A stretch of DNA of 51,933 nt from the NCBI GenBank assembly GCA_017463375.1, contig JAFTPG010000017.1, positions 1-51,933 on the forward strand. The letters run 5' to 3'. This document shows, piece after piece, positions 26,618 to 34,630 of the stretch. A program made the translations under genes and the position numbers. A model generated the notes under the pieces. It did not search any database, was not told the DNA's origin, and worked only from the letters and a program-made list of their open reading frames with translations. The first letter of the stretch is position 1; each line of letters begins with the position of its first letter. Origin of the DNA: Ruminococcus sp. (GTDB lineage: Bacteria; Bacillota; Clostridia; Oscillospirales; Ruminococcaceae).

Positions 26618-27046
26618 TCAGATAACATAGTTATTGACATACTCTGTATTCATAAGATCCGCAATTGTTATGTTGTCGAAAAAATCATTTGTTATCTTAT
26701 AGAAATCATTCCACATCTTCATTGTTCTGTACTCGGCTTTGGAATAGCTATGCTCTCCGTTGGCGCTGAGACAGGAAACAGGTGCCAGATCTCCCTCAGT
26801 AAGACGAAGTATCTCTCCGACCTTGTAAGCCTCGGGAACTCTGTTCAGACGGTATCCGCCGCCCTTTCCGTGAACTCCTGCTATAAGATTATTTTTGGAC
26901 AGAACAGGCAGAATTCTTTCAAGATATTTGAGAGAAAGCTCCTGCCGCTTCGCCACTTCTTTCATAGGTATAAATTCACCGTTATTATGCTCCGCCAGAT
27001 CAATCATCACCTGCAGTGCATATCGTCCCCGTGTTGAAACCATCAT
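26618..27046 (-). CDS. Rrf2-family transcriptional regulator (cysteine triad lost)
   Basis: Winged-helix regulator of 142 aa. The N-terminus STRGRYALQVMIDLAEHNNGEFIPMKEVAKRQELSLKYLERIL is the Rrf2/CymR/IscR DNA-binding domain, followed by GVHGKGGGYRLNRVPEAYKVGEILRLTEGDLAPVSC. Of the three cysteines that bind an Fe-S cluster in IscR-type members only the first remains (C92); the others are Ser100 and Tyr106. It is therefore more like CymR, which senses sulfur status through CysK. It lies 34 nt after cysN, so it is probably the last gene of the sulfur operon. A closely related paralogue is at 44560. Confidence 0.92.
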   Translation of the reverse strand: MMVSTRGRYALQVMIDLAEHNNGEFIPMKEVAKRQELSLKYLERILPVLSKNNLIAGVHGKGGGYRLNRVPEAYKVGEILRLTEGDLAPVSCLSANGEHSYSKAEYRTMKMWNDFYKITNDFFDNITIADLMNTEYVNNYVI

Positions 27047-27080
27047 AGCTTTTCACCTCAAATATCCCGGAAGTTTCTGA

Positions 27081-28778
27081 TTACTTCTTATCAGATTTTA
27101 CAACTACTTTTCTATATGTGTCAAAGCGTACCCACTTTTCAAAGAATGCACTCTGACTGCTTTCAGATGTTTCGGAATATTCATTAAGGAACCTCTGAAC
27201 ATCCTCATCGGAACCAGCCTTTACCTCAAAGCCTCTGCCGTTTATTACGGGAACTCCGCTGTAGGAATATTCCGCTGTCGGGAGGATCTCTGCAATCTTT
27301 CTGCCACGAACCTTTACGCTTACTCCGTCACGCAGCACAATGATGTCGAAGCTGTCGGGATATTTGTAGCTTTCTCCCGATGTTGGAATTTCGTCTCCGA
27401 CAGTATATGTGGACTTGACAGGCTGGTATTTCAGAACGTTAAGGCTGCTTGTGTCGTAATAGAACTCCTCGAAAATATCGCCTCTTGCAGTAAGCTCACC
27501 GTACTTGAAGGATGCCTTTTCGGCAGAGGAATCACTCTTCTCGCTTACACTGTCCACAACGCCGCAGGCTGAGGTCATATTGGTTACACGGTCAATGAGT
27601 ATCAGCTCGCCGAGAGTTTTATGGGAGGAAAAAGTATCAGCGGCAATTGCCTCTGTAAGCAGAATGTCGCAGACCGCAATACCATTCTTACTGAGTGTAT
27701 CGGTCTTGATATGCTCGCCTGTATTGACATCAACGGCATAATCAATTCCCGCAAGAATTCCCGGAATAGTCTTTGTGCCGAGCTTTACAAGATAATCCTT
27801 GCCGACTGCAAGAGGTTCGTCGTCCATCCACAGCAGTGAAGCCTTGAGTCTTTTGTAAACGGCAATCTCAGCATCCTTAATAAGCACGCAGCCTCTTGAA
27901 ACGTCAACCTCTCTGTCGAGCGAGATCGTTACAGGCTGACCCTTATACGCAGTCTGTACAGCTTTATCAGTCATGAGAATTCCCTTGACCGACGCTCTCT
28001 CATTACTGGGGAGCGTTACGATTCCATCGCCGACGCTGATACTGCCTGCTTCGATCTGACCCTGAAAGCCTCTGAAGGTATGGTCGGGGCGGCATACTCT
28101 CTGGACGGGCATATAAAATCCCTTTTCGCCGTCGTCTGAGGCGATATCCACCTTTTCAAGATATTCAAGAAGAGGAGGTCCGTCATACCAGCGGATATTG
28201 TCGGATTTAACAGTAACATTATCGCCCTCAGTTGCAGAAAGAGGAATGATCTGTACATTTTCAAGGGAAAGCTCCTGTGCAAGCTCAGTAATCTGGCTGC
28301 GGATCTCATTGAAGCGTTCCTCGCTGTAGCCGACAAGATCCATTTTGTTTACAGCGAAAACGAAATATCTGATACCCATAAGGCGGCAGATCCTCGCATG
28401 ACGTCTTGTCTGCACAAGAACTCCCTGAGAAGCGTCCACAAGGATCACTGCGAGATCTGCAAAGGAAGCTCCGACAGCCATGTTTCTTGTATACTCCTCG
28501 TGTCCCGGAGTATCTGCAACGATAAAGCTGCGGTTATCGGTAGTGAAATATCTGTACGCAACGTCAATTGTAATACCCTGCTCACGCTCTGCCATCAGAC
28601 CGTCAAGGAGAAGAGAATAGTCGATTTTACCGTTTCTGCTTCCGACCCTGCTGTCAAGCTCAAGAGCCTTTTCCTGGTCGGCATAAAGCAGCTTTGAATC
28701 ATAGAGAATATGTCCTATAAGCGTAGATTTTCCGTCATCAACGCTTCCGCAGGTTATAAATTTAAGCAAACCTTTCAT
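27081..28778 (-). CDS. cysN: Sulfate adenylyltransferase, GTPase subunit
   Basis: EF-Tu-like GTPase of about 565 aa that drives APS formation with CysD. The start is placed at 28778 (MKGLLKFITCGSVDDGKSTLIG), two bases after the cysD stop; the longer frame would lie inside cysD. The G1 motif GSVDDGKST, G3 DTPGHEEYTRNM and G4 NKMDLVGYSEERF are intact. The C-terminal beta-barrel domains are followed by roughly 100 extra residues (from about KYQPVKSTYTVGD) of no recognised family. No APS kinase (CysC) domain is fused or nearby, consistent with direct reduction of APS by AprBA. Confidence 0.94.
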   Translation of the reverse strand: MKGLLKFITCGSVDDGKSTLIGHILYDSKLLYADQEKALELDSRVGSRNGKIDYSLLLDGLMAEREQGITIDVAYRYFTTDNRSFIVADTPGHEEYTRNMAVGASFADLAVILVDASQGVLVQTRRHARICRLMGIRYFVFAVNKMDLVGYSEERFNEIRSQITELAQELSLENVQIIPLSATEGDNVTVKSDNIRWYDGPPLLEYLEKVDIASDDGEKGFYMPVQRVCRPDHTFRGFQGQIEAGSISVGDGIVTLPSNERASVKGILMTDKAVQTAYKGQPVTISLDREVDVSRGCVLIKDAEIAVYKRLKASLLWMDDEPLAVGKDYLVKLGTKTIPGILAGIDYAVDVNTGEHIKTDTLSKNGIAVCDILLTEAIAADTFSSHKTLGELILIDRVTNMTSACGVVDSVSEKSDSSAEKASFKYGELTARGDIFEEFYYDTSSLNVLKYQPVKSTYTVGDEIPTSGESYKYPDSFDIIVLRDGVSVKVRGRKIAEILPTAEYSYSGVPVINGRGFEVKAGSDEDVQRFLNEYSETSESSQSAFFEKWVRFDTYRKVVVKSDKK

Positions 28779-28779
28779 A

Positions 28780-29679
28780 TCAGAAATAACCCTCCCTCTT
28801 GCGGCGTTCCATGCTTCCAGCCGCCTCGTTGTCAATTACTCTCGAGGTTCTCTCAGAGGACACCGAGCTTAAAGTTTCCTCAATAATTTCATCCAGCGTA
28901 TCGGCTGTTGACTCGATTCCTCCGGTAAGAGGATAACAGCCCAGCGTTCTGAATCTGACGGACTTGACCTCCGGAACCTCGCCATCTCTCAGTGGGAAGC
29001 GGTCGTCATCTACCATGATAAGGTTGCCGTCACGCTCAACAACAGGACGCTCCTTAGCAAAATACAGCGGAACGATGTCGATATTTTCACGCTTTATGTA
29101 CTGCCAGATATCCTTTTCAGTCCAGTTGGAAATGGGGAAAACCCGAATGCTTTCGCCCTTGTTGATTTTTGTGTTGTAGAGCTTCCACATTTCGGGACGC
29201 TGATTCTTCGGATCCCATGCGTGAGCAGCATTTCTGAACGAGAAGATTCTCTCCTTAGCACGGGATTTCTCCTCGTCACGTCGTCCGCCGCCGAAAGCAG
29301 CTGTGAAGCCGTACTTATTCAGAGCCTGCTTGAGCGCCTGAGTTTTCATGATATCGGTATAAGCCGAGCCGTGATCAAAGGGATTGATTCCCTGATCTAC
29401 GCCGTCCTGATTGATATATTCCAGCATTTCAATGCCAAGCTTTTCAGCAGTCCTGTCACGGAACTCTATCATCTCTCTGAATTTCCATGTAGTATTTACA
29501 TGGAGAAACGGAAACGGCGGTTTTTCGGGATAGAATGCCTTCATAGCAAGATGAAGCATAACCGAGCTGTCCTTTCCGATCGAGTAAAGCATAACAGGCT
29601 TTTCGCACTCAGCAGCTACCTCTCTGATGATATAGATAGCTTCTGCTTCAAGCTCGTCAAGATGTGAAAATTCGCTCAT
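28780..29679 (-). CDS. cysD: Sulfate adenylyltransferase, small subunit
   Basis: PP-loop ATP pyrophosphatase of 299 aa making APS from sulfate and ATP. The PP-loop [40 protein letters not shown], the [19 protein letters not shown] segment and [14 protein letters not shown] are all as in CysD. It follows aprB by 11 nt and couples to cysN. Confidence 0.96.
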   Translation of the reverse strand: MSEFSHLDELEAEAIYIIREVAAECEKPVMLYSIGKDSSVMLHLAMKAFYPEKPPFPFLHVNTTWKFREMIEFRDRTAEKLGIEMLEYINQDGVDQGINPFDHGSAYTDIMKTQALKQALNKYGFTAAFGGGRRDEEKSRAKERIFSFRNAAHAWDPKNQRPEMWKLYNTKINKGESIRVFPISNWTEKDIWQYIKRENIDIVPLYFAKERPVVERDGNLIMVDDDRFPLRDGEVPEVKSVRFRTLGCYPLTGGIESTADTLDEIIEETLSSVSSERTSRVIDNEAAGSMERRKREGYF

Positions 29680-29690
29680 ACGGTAACCTC

Positions 29691-30005
29691 CTAATATTTA
29701 TTTGATTCTTTCGGATTTATTTCAATTTCAGTAATTTTACTGTCGGGATGCTCAATGATCCAGCGGAGCATACCGTCCTTTTTCTCGGTATGAACACGGC
29801 TTCCCATGCCGCCGATATCAGCTCCGAGAAAGAAGCTTATGGCATAAACGGGACATTCCTTAATGCAGGAGGTACAGCCCCAGCAGTCCTTGGGATATTT
29901 AATGTATGCCTTTTTATCTGTGTCGATTTTAATCAGCGTACCGGGACAGACATCATGACATTTTCCGCAGCCGACGCATTTTTCTTTGTCAATTGCTATG
30001 CTCAT
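29691..30005 (-). CDS. aprB: Adenylylsulfate reductase beta subunit (ferredoxin type)
   Basis: Small iron-sulfur protein of 104 aa with two [4Fe-4S] sites: Cys 10, 13, 16, 20 ([13 protein letters not shown]) and Cys 41, 44, 47, 51 ([12 protein letters not shown]). It relays electrons to the FAD of AprA for reduction of APS to sulfite and AMP. It is shorter than AprB of sulfate-reducing bacteria, lacking much of their C-terminal tail, as in assimilatory versions of this enzyme. It overlaps the end of aprA by 17 nt, consistent with a fixed-ratio complex. Confidence 0.9.
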   Translation of the reverse strand: MSIAIDKEKCVGCGKCHDVCPGTLIKIDTDKKAYIKYPKDCWGCTSCIKECPVYAISFFLGADIGGMGSRVHTEKKDGMLRWIIEHPDSKITEIEINPKESNKY

Positions 30006-31671
30006 AGACCCTCTGTCCCTCCTCTGTCAGATCACGCAGAATAATTCTGATCTCGCCGTTTTCCATGCGTGAATTAACGTATTTTCTCCAGTTTATATCG
30101 TCCTTTTCGGGATGATCAAGATTTTCGGCAAAGCTGTGCCAGCGTGTTTCATGGCGTGCTCTCAGGTGAGCTATCACGCTTCTGCATATTGTCAGACGCT
30201 CACGCAGCTCGTAGATATACATAAGCTCCTGGAAGTCGTCCGCATGAAGGCTGTCAGAAAGCTCAGTAAGCTGCCGGATTTTATAATCAGCAATATCAAG
30301 CTGCTTTTCGTTGAAGCGGTAATTTGTCTTAATTCCGCCGGCATAGGAATCCATAACGGTCTGCATAGCCTCTTCAAGCTGTTCAGTTGTGAACTGCGAG
30401 GTATTTTCACCGATGAATTTTTCGATTTCAGAGATATGGGATTCAATATCGCTGTCATCAATGGGAGCAGCAGTATTCTCAGCGATATACTCCACAGCCG
30501 ACTGTGCAGCGATCTCGCCCTCGGCAAGTGCGCCCGTCACATATTTCTGAGGACATCCGCCTGCGACATCGCCTGCTGCAAACAAACCCCTGATGGTTGT
30601 AGCACGCTTTGTATCGACCCAGTAGCCGCTTGCGGTATGACCGCCGACTATGTAAGGCTCAGTACCCTCAATTTCAACATTGCTCTGAGAAGGAGTCCTT
30701 CCGCTTTCTATCCATCGGATAGTCTGTGAAGGCGCCATATTCAGATAAGCTTTGAAAAGAGACTCCTCCTGCTGAGGAGAGATCCCCTCAGTTCTGAGAT
30801 AGCATGGACCTCTTCCCTCGAGGTTTTCATTTACTGTGCCGTAAACTCTCTCGGAGGTAGTGAGACCGTATTTCGTTTCATAGACCTCGCCGAGAGAATT
30901 GATCTGCTTAGCGCCTGCGCCCTGAGCAAGCGTACCGGTAGGAGCTATTGTATCCTTGCAGCGGAGAGCGATGAATCTCATTTCAAAGGTTGTCATTTCT
31001 GCGCCGTGTCTGATTCCCATTGCATATCCTGCGCCCGTATTGAACGGCGGATACCACATCTTATGACGTGAAAATCCGGGATTGTTCGGCTTATACAGTC
31101 CAGCCGCACCGCCTGTAGCGATTATCACTGCCTTGGCTTCAATCGTATAGAAGGTATCGTTTTCAATTCCGATTCCGAATGCGCCGTTGATTTTGTTATC
31201 GCTGACGGCGAAATCAATGATATTCACCCTGTTCAGAACAGTTACATTCGGCAGCTTCTCAACTGCATCGGCAAGAATAGGCTTGATATTTTCGCCGTTG
31301 ATTTTCAGGTTGCGGTTACCGCGGGCAACGTACTTGCCGTTCTCGTCCTTGAGGATCACAAGTCCGAGCTGTTCAAGCTTCTCAGTAACTGCATTAAGGC
31401 GCTCGGACATGGTGTAAAGCAGATCGTCACGAACGATTCCGTCTGCGTCCTTTTTGGCATAGTCAACGTAATCCTGAGGAGTTCTGCCCTCGACAATATA
31501 TGCGTTGAGCGCATTTACTCCGGCTGCAAGGCATCCGCTTCTTCTGATGTGAGCCTTTTCGCAAATCAGGATCTTTGTGTCAGCCTTTTCTGATACGGTA
31601 AGCGCCGCATAGCAGCCTGCCGTACCTCCTCCGATTATCAGCAAATCGGTTGTCAATTTTTCTGTTCTCAC
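29989..31671 (-). CDS. aprA: Adenylylsulfate reductase alpha subunit (flavoprotein)
   Basis: FAD protein of about 560 aa of the fumarate reductase/AprA family. The dinucleotide site is DLLIIGGGTAGCYAAL. RRSGCLAAGVNALNAYI, NNPGFSRHKMWYPPFNTGAGYAMGIRHGAEMTTFEMRFIALRCKDTIAPTG and GLFAAGDVAGGCPQKYVTGALAEGE are typical of AprA. I choose the GTG at 31671 because GGTGATC, complementary to the 16S tail, lies two bases upstream; it then starts 4 nt after the TrxR-like gene ends. Together with AprB it gives sulfite from APS without PAPS. Confidence 0.93.
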   Translation of the reverse strand: MRTEKLTTDLLIIGGGTAGCYAALTVSEKADTKILICEKAHIRRSGCLAAGVNALNAYIVEGRTPQDYVDYAKKDADGIVRDDLLYTMSERLNAVTEKLEQLGLVILKDENGKYVARGNRNLKINGENIKPILADAVEKLPNVTVLNRVNIIDFAVSDNKINGAFGIGIENDTFYTIEAKAVIIATGGAAGLYKPNNPGFSRHKMWYPPFNTGAGYAMGIRHGAEMTTFEMRFIALRCKDTIAPTGTLAQGAGAKQINSLGEVYETKYGLTTSERVYGTVNENLEGRGPCYLRTEGISPQQEESLFKAYLNMAPSQTIRWIESGRTPSQSNVEIEGTEPYIVGGHTASGYWVDTKRATTIRGLFAAGDVAGGCPQKYVTGALAEGEIAAQSAVEYIAENTAAPIDDSDIESHISEIEKFIGENTSQFTTEQLEEAMQTVMDSYAGGIKTNYRFNEKQLDIADYKIRQLTELSDSLHADDFQELMYIYELRERLTICRSVIAHLRARHETRWHSFAENLDHPEKDDINWRKYVNSRMENGEIRIILRDLTEEGQRVYEHSN

Positions 31672-31675
31672 AAGA

Positions 31676-32590
31676 TCACCGTCCATTCTCCTCAAGATAT
31701 TTTTCAACGGATAAAATACTGTTTGCACCGTCAGAAGCAGCTGTTATAGCCTGACGGAGAGCTTTTGTACGGACATCACCGGCTGCGAATATTCCCTTTG
31801 CGGAAGCTGCACAGTCCTCTCCGGCAATCACATAGCCGTCAGGAGAAAGCTCTGCAAGACCATTCAGCAAACTGCTGTTCGGTACAGTTCCTATCGCTGC
31901 GAATATTCCATTGACAGGAAGAGTTTCCTCCGAGCCATTATGCTTTATTTTAAGAGCTTCGACACGCTTCTCACCGATGATCTCAGTGGGAACGGCGTTT
32001 GTTATTATTTCGATATTTTCCGCATTCAGAACCTTTTCCTGAAGCGTTTTATTTGCTCTGAACTGCTCACGGCGATGAATCAGATACACCTTCTCAGCAA
32101 TTTTCGAGAGGAACAGCGCATCCCCGAGAGCAGTATCTCCTCCGCCGATCACAGCAGCGGTCTTATCCTTGTAAAAGGCTCCGTCACAGACTGCACAGTA
32201 TGATACTCCTCTGCCGGAAAGCTCCGCTTCGCCCTTGATATCAAGCCTGCGGTGGGAAGCTCCGGTGGCATATACGATTGTTTTAGTGCTGAGGCTGTTT
32301 CCGTCGGAAAGTTCAATTTTGTAACCGTCATCCTCTGGAATAATTCCGCTGACCTCACCCTCGACAAATTCTGTCCCGAGAGCTTCGGCATGCGCTCTGA
32401 ACTTTTCTCCCATATCAAAGCCGCTCTCGCCGTACAATCCGAGATAATTATCCACACGCTCGCTTTCAGCGATCTGTCCTGTACCGCAGTAATCCTTTTC
32501 GATTACGATCGCATTCAGTGCTGCCCGTCTGGCATAGACCGCTGCGGAAAGTCCGGCAGGACCGCTTCCGATTATTATTGTATCATACAT
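31676..32590 (-). CDS. Thioredoxin reductase (NADPH-dependent, TrxB family)
   Basis: Flavoprotein disulfide reductase of 304 aa. The FAD site is IIIGSGPAGLSAAVYARRA, the redox-active pair CAVCDG, the NAD(P) site VIGGGDTALGDALFLSKIAEKVYLIHRR, and GIFAAGDVRTKALRQAITAASDGA is the C-terminal FAD motif. Its place inside the sulfur operon suggests it serves the encoded thioredoxin-like protein (34063-34377) or supplies electrons to AprBA or the sulfite reductase rather than being the housekeeping enzyme. Confidence 0.93.
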   Translation of the reverse strand: MYDTIIIGSGPAGLSAAVYARRAALNAIVIEKDYCGTGQIAESERVDNYLGLYGESGFDMGEKFRAHAEALGTEFVEGEVSGIIPEDDGYKIELSDGNSLSTKTIVYATGASHRRLDIKGEAELSGRGVSYCAVCDGAFYKDKTAAVIGGGDTALGDALFLSKIAEKVYLIHRREQFRANKTLQEKVLNAENIEIITNAVPTEIIGEKRVEALKIKHNGSEETLPVNGIFAAIGTVPNSSLLNGLAELSPDGYVIAGEDCAASAKGIFAAGDVRTKALRQAITAASDGANSILSVEKYLEENGR

Positions 32591-32608
32591 AGCTGCATCT
32601 TTCCTTTG

Positions 32609-33022
32609 TTACTTTTCGATTATAAGCCCCTCATTTTCAGCAGTATCTCCGTCTATTTTGAATGAATTGAGCACGGGATTTTCTCTGTCCATGAGTGAGA
32701 GTATCAGATAGCTTGCCCTGCTGTCATAAGCAAGACGCTTATCCTCCTCCGAAGGTCTGGACGGTGACTCGGGATGAGAATGCCAGTTGCCAAGCGGAGA
32801 AAATCCGTTTGCTCTCATATCCTTGATTGCCGCAAGCTGCTCTTTTGGATCGAGGGAGAAATGCTCATTGGAGTGGTCGATATTCGTGAGAAGATAAACC
32901 TTTCTGATAATTTTTCCGTCATCAGTAAGCTCTCCGGCAATAAGTCCGCAGGCTTCCTCGGGGAGTACGCTCTCGGCGTGAGCAAGAATCTTTTTATAAT
33001 CCGATTCTGAAATTCTTATCAT
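32609..33022 (-). CDS. JAMM/Mov34 metallopeptidase, HcyD/Mec-like
   Basis: Zinc isopeptidase of 137 aa with a complete JAMM site: the catalytic Glu in PEEACGLIAG (about residue 23) and H81-S-H83 followed by S91 and D94 (HSHPESPSRPSEED). Bacterial relatives next to ThiS-like carriers are Mec of Mycobacterium, which cuts CysO-cysteine, and HcyD of Wolinella, which matures HcyS and releases homocysteine from it. It overlaps the adenylyltransferase gene by 4 nt, and the carrier is directly upstream. Likely roles are trimming the C-terminal Gln of the carrier and hydrolysing the carrier-amino-acid adduct. Confidence 0.88.
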   Translation of the reverse strand: MIRISESDYKKILAHAESVLPEEACGLIAGELTDDGKIIRKVYLLTNIDHSNEHFSLDPKEQLAAIKDMRANGFSPLGNWHSHPESPSRPSEEDKRLAYDSRASYLILSLMDRENPVLNSFKIDGDTAENEGLIIEK

Positions 33023-33831
33023 AAATGAACACCGTCACATTCTGCCTGTTCGTAGTCAATAAGCTCGGTAATAGTTGGATTAGTACCGCATACTGCACAG
33101 CTGTCAGTATTTGAAGGGAGCTTGACCTTGCGGAATTCCATTTTCAGCGCATCGTAAGTGAGGAGATAACCTGTAAGGAGATCGCCGACGCCGAGGATAT
33201 ACTTGACAGCCTCCATAGCCTGCAAGCTTCCGATCACACCGCCCATTGCTCCGATAACGCCTGCCTGCTTACAGGTCGGAACAGCGTCCTTCGGAGGAGG
33301 ATTCTTGAATACGCATCTGTAGCAGGGTCCCTGACCGGGAACATAGGTCATAAGCTGTCCCTGAAAGCGGATGATTCCAGCGTGAGAAAAAGGCTTATTC
33401 GCCATTACGCACGCATCGTTGATAAGGAACTTTGCGGGGAAATTATCAGTACCGTCGATAATGAAATCGTAGTCCTTGATAAGCTCCATGATATTTTCGC
33501 TTGTTACGAAGGTGCGGTAGGTATTTACCGTAACATCGGGGTTCATAGCCTCCATAGTCTCCTTAGCGGACTGCACCTTAGCCTTTCCGACATCCTTTGT
33601 GGCGTGAATGATCTGGCGCTGGAGATTGGAGAGATCGACTTCATCAGCGTCGGCAATACCGATCGTACCTACGCCTGCCGCCGCAAGATACATTGCTGCC
33701 GGAGCGCCAAGTCCGCCTGCGCCGATTATAAGAACCTTAGCGTTCAGGAGCTTCTTCTGTCCCTTTGCGCCGACCTCTTTAAGGATGATATGGCGTGAGT
33801 AACGCTCGATCTGTTCATTTGTAAATGCCAT
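33019..33831 (-). CDS. E1-like adenylyltransferase (ThiF/MoeB family), HcyF-like
   Basis: Enzyme of 270 aa that adenylates the C-terminus of a ubiquitin-like sulfur carrier. The nucleotide site is VLIIGAGGLGAP (37-42), with DADEVDLSNLQRQIIH, a zinc site of C170, C173, C245, C248 (CYRC and CAVC) and a candidate catalytic Cys187 in PTCKQAG. No rhodanese domain is fused, unlike MoeZ, so sulfide or another sulfurtransferase must provide sulfur. It starts one base after the carrier stop (TAATG) and overlaps the JAMM gene, pointing to the carrier as substrate. Confidence 0.92.
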   Translation of the reverse strand: MAFTNEQIERYSRHIILKEVGAKGQKKLLNAKVLIIGAGGLGAPAAMYLAAAGVGTIGIADADEVDLSNLQRQIIHATKDVGKAKVQSAKETMEAMNPDVTVNTYRTFVTSENIMELIKDYDFIIDGTDNFPAKFLINDACVMANKPFSHAGIIRFQGQLMTYVPGQGPCYRCVFKNPPPKDAVPTCKQAGVIGAMGGVIGSLQAMEAVKYILGVGDLLTGYLLTYDALKMEFRKVKLPSNTDSCAVCGTNPTITELIDYEQAECDGVHL

Positions 33832-34037
33832 TACTGACCGCCTCCCATGAAGTAGAGAAATTCAACGACATCGCCGTCCTTGAGGACTGTGCTTTCAAAC
33901 GCACCGCTTTCAACAAACTCGTCGTTGATCGTAACTGTCACATACTGTGGTGTCTCAACCTTTTCGTCAATAACAAGCTGAGCTACTGTAAGACCGTCAG
34001 CGACCTCTTTTTTTACTCCTGCAACTGTGATATTCAT
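33831..34037 (-). CDS. ThiS/MoaD-like sulfur carrier protein, HcyS-like, ending GGGQ
   Basis: Ubiquitin-fold carrier of 68 aa: MNITVAGVKKEVADGLTVAQL at the start and FESTVLKDGDVVEFLYFMGGGQ at the end. Carriers of this type are active only when the di-glycine is the free C-terminus. Here a Gln follows three glycines, so processing is needed, as for HcyS of Wolinella, which is trimmed by HcyD. The peptidase and activating enzyme are encoded immediately downstream. No thiazole (ThiG/ThiH) or molybdopterin genes are near, so a role in homocysteine or cysteine synthesis is the best inference. Confidence 0.9.
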   Translation of the reverse strand: MNITVAGVKKEVADGLTVAQLVIDEKVETPQYVTVTINDEFVESGAFESTVLKDGDVVEFLYFMGGGQ

Positions 34038-34062
34038 GATGATTACTCCTTATTATAATGTA

Positions 34063-34377
34063 TTATAGATTTTCGATTTCCGAAACGATTTCGTCTTTTT
34101 TAACCAGACCATTCAGACGGGAAACCTCCCTGCCGTTTTTGAAGAAAACGAGTGTCGGAACTGTCTGCACCTCATATTCTGAGGCAAGCTCGAGGTCAAA
34201 ATTAATATTTATCTTTACGAGCTTGATTTTATCCTGAAGCTCTTCCTCAAGCTCGGCAAGCACAGGTGAAAGGCGTTTGCACGGAATGCAGCTGTCGGAA
34301 TAAAAATCCGCAAGAACTGCACCATTAAAGCTGAGAACCTCTTCAAAGAAAGTGTCGTTGGTTACACGCACTGCCAT
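34063..34377 (-). CDS. Thioredoxin-like protein
   Basis: Thioredoxin fold of 104 aa with the active site SDSCIPCKRLSPVLAELEEEL (Cys 30 and 33; CIPC instead of CGPC) and the cis-Pro segment VQTVPTLVFFKNGREV. The unusual active-site dipeptide suggests a specialised partner. The start at 34377 follows GGTGAT with short spacing, one base after the TusA-like gene. Within this operon it could pass electrons from the encoded thioredoxin reductase to APS or sulfite reduction. Confidence 0.88.
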   Translation of the reverse strand: MAVRVTNDTFFEEVLSFNGAVLADFYSDSCIPCKRLSPVLAELEEELQDKIKLVKININFDLELASEYEVQTVPTLVFFKNGREVSRLNGLVKKDEIVSEIENL

Positions 34378-34378
34378 A

Positions 34379-34630
34379 TTAATCACCAACCTTTTTTACA
34401 ATCAGGGTAAATGTACCGTCCTCGTTATTAATCAGCTTCAGGATCTGATGACCTTCCTCCTTGATGCTTCTCGGAACGTTCTGAACAGGCTCGCCGTCGT
34501 TCATTCTGACAGCGAGAATCTGTCCATCGTCAAGCTCCTCGAGAGCGACCTTAGCCTTAACAAAGGTCGTCGGACAAACCACATCAGTGATATCTACATT
34601 ATCGTCAATATTGAAATCAAAATCAGCCAT
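34379..34630 (-). CDS. TusA/SirA-like sulfurtransferase
   Basis: Protein of 83 aa. NVDITDVVCPTTFVKAKVALEELDDGQILAVRMNDGE matches the TusA fold with its conserved Cys19, although the usual CPxP is CPTT here. TusA proteins carry persulfide between enzymes; in sulfur operons relatives act as sulfur relays. The start at 34630 has GGAGG 5 nt upstream, and the gene overlaps the sulfite reductase gene by 8 nt, so it may accept or deliver sulfur for that enzyme or the carrier. The longer frame upstream lies within the reductase gene. Confidence 0.85.
   Translation of the reverse strand: MADFDFNIDDNVDITDVVCPTTFVKAKVALEELDDGQILAVRMNDGEPVQNVPRSIKEEGHQILKLINNEDGTFTLIVKKVGD

Noticed and set aside
28779-28835. 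Longer N-terminus for CysN starting inside cysD
   Set aside because: The extension lies entirely within the cysD coding end, lacks a ribosome site, and the family starts at the MKGLLKFITCGSVDDGKS segment.
33019-34037. Thiamine (ThiS/ThiF) or molybdopterin (MoaD/MoeB) assignment for the carrier and E1
   Set aside because: No thiG, thiH, moaE or moaA is nearby, and the pair is embedded with a JAMM peptidase, MetY and sulfite reductase; the family resemblance alone does not fix the pathway, so this remains an alternative rather than the preferred reading.
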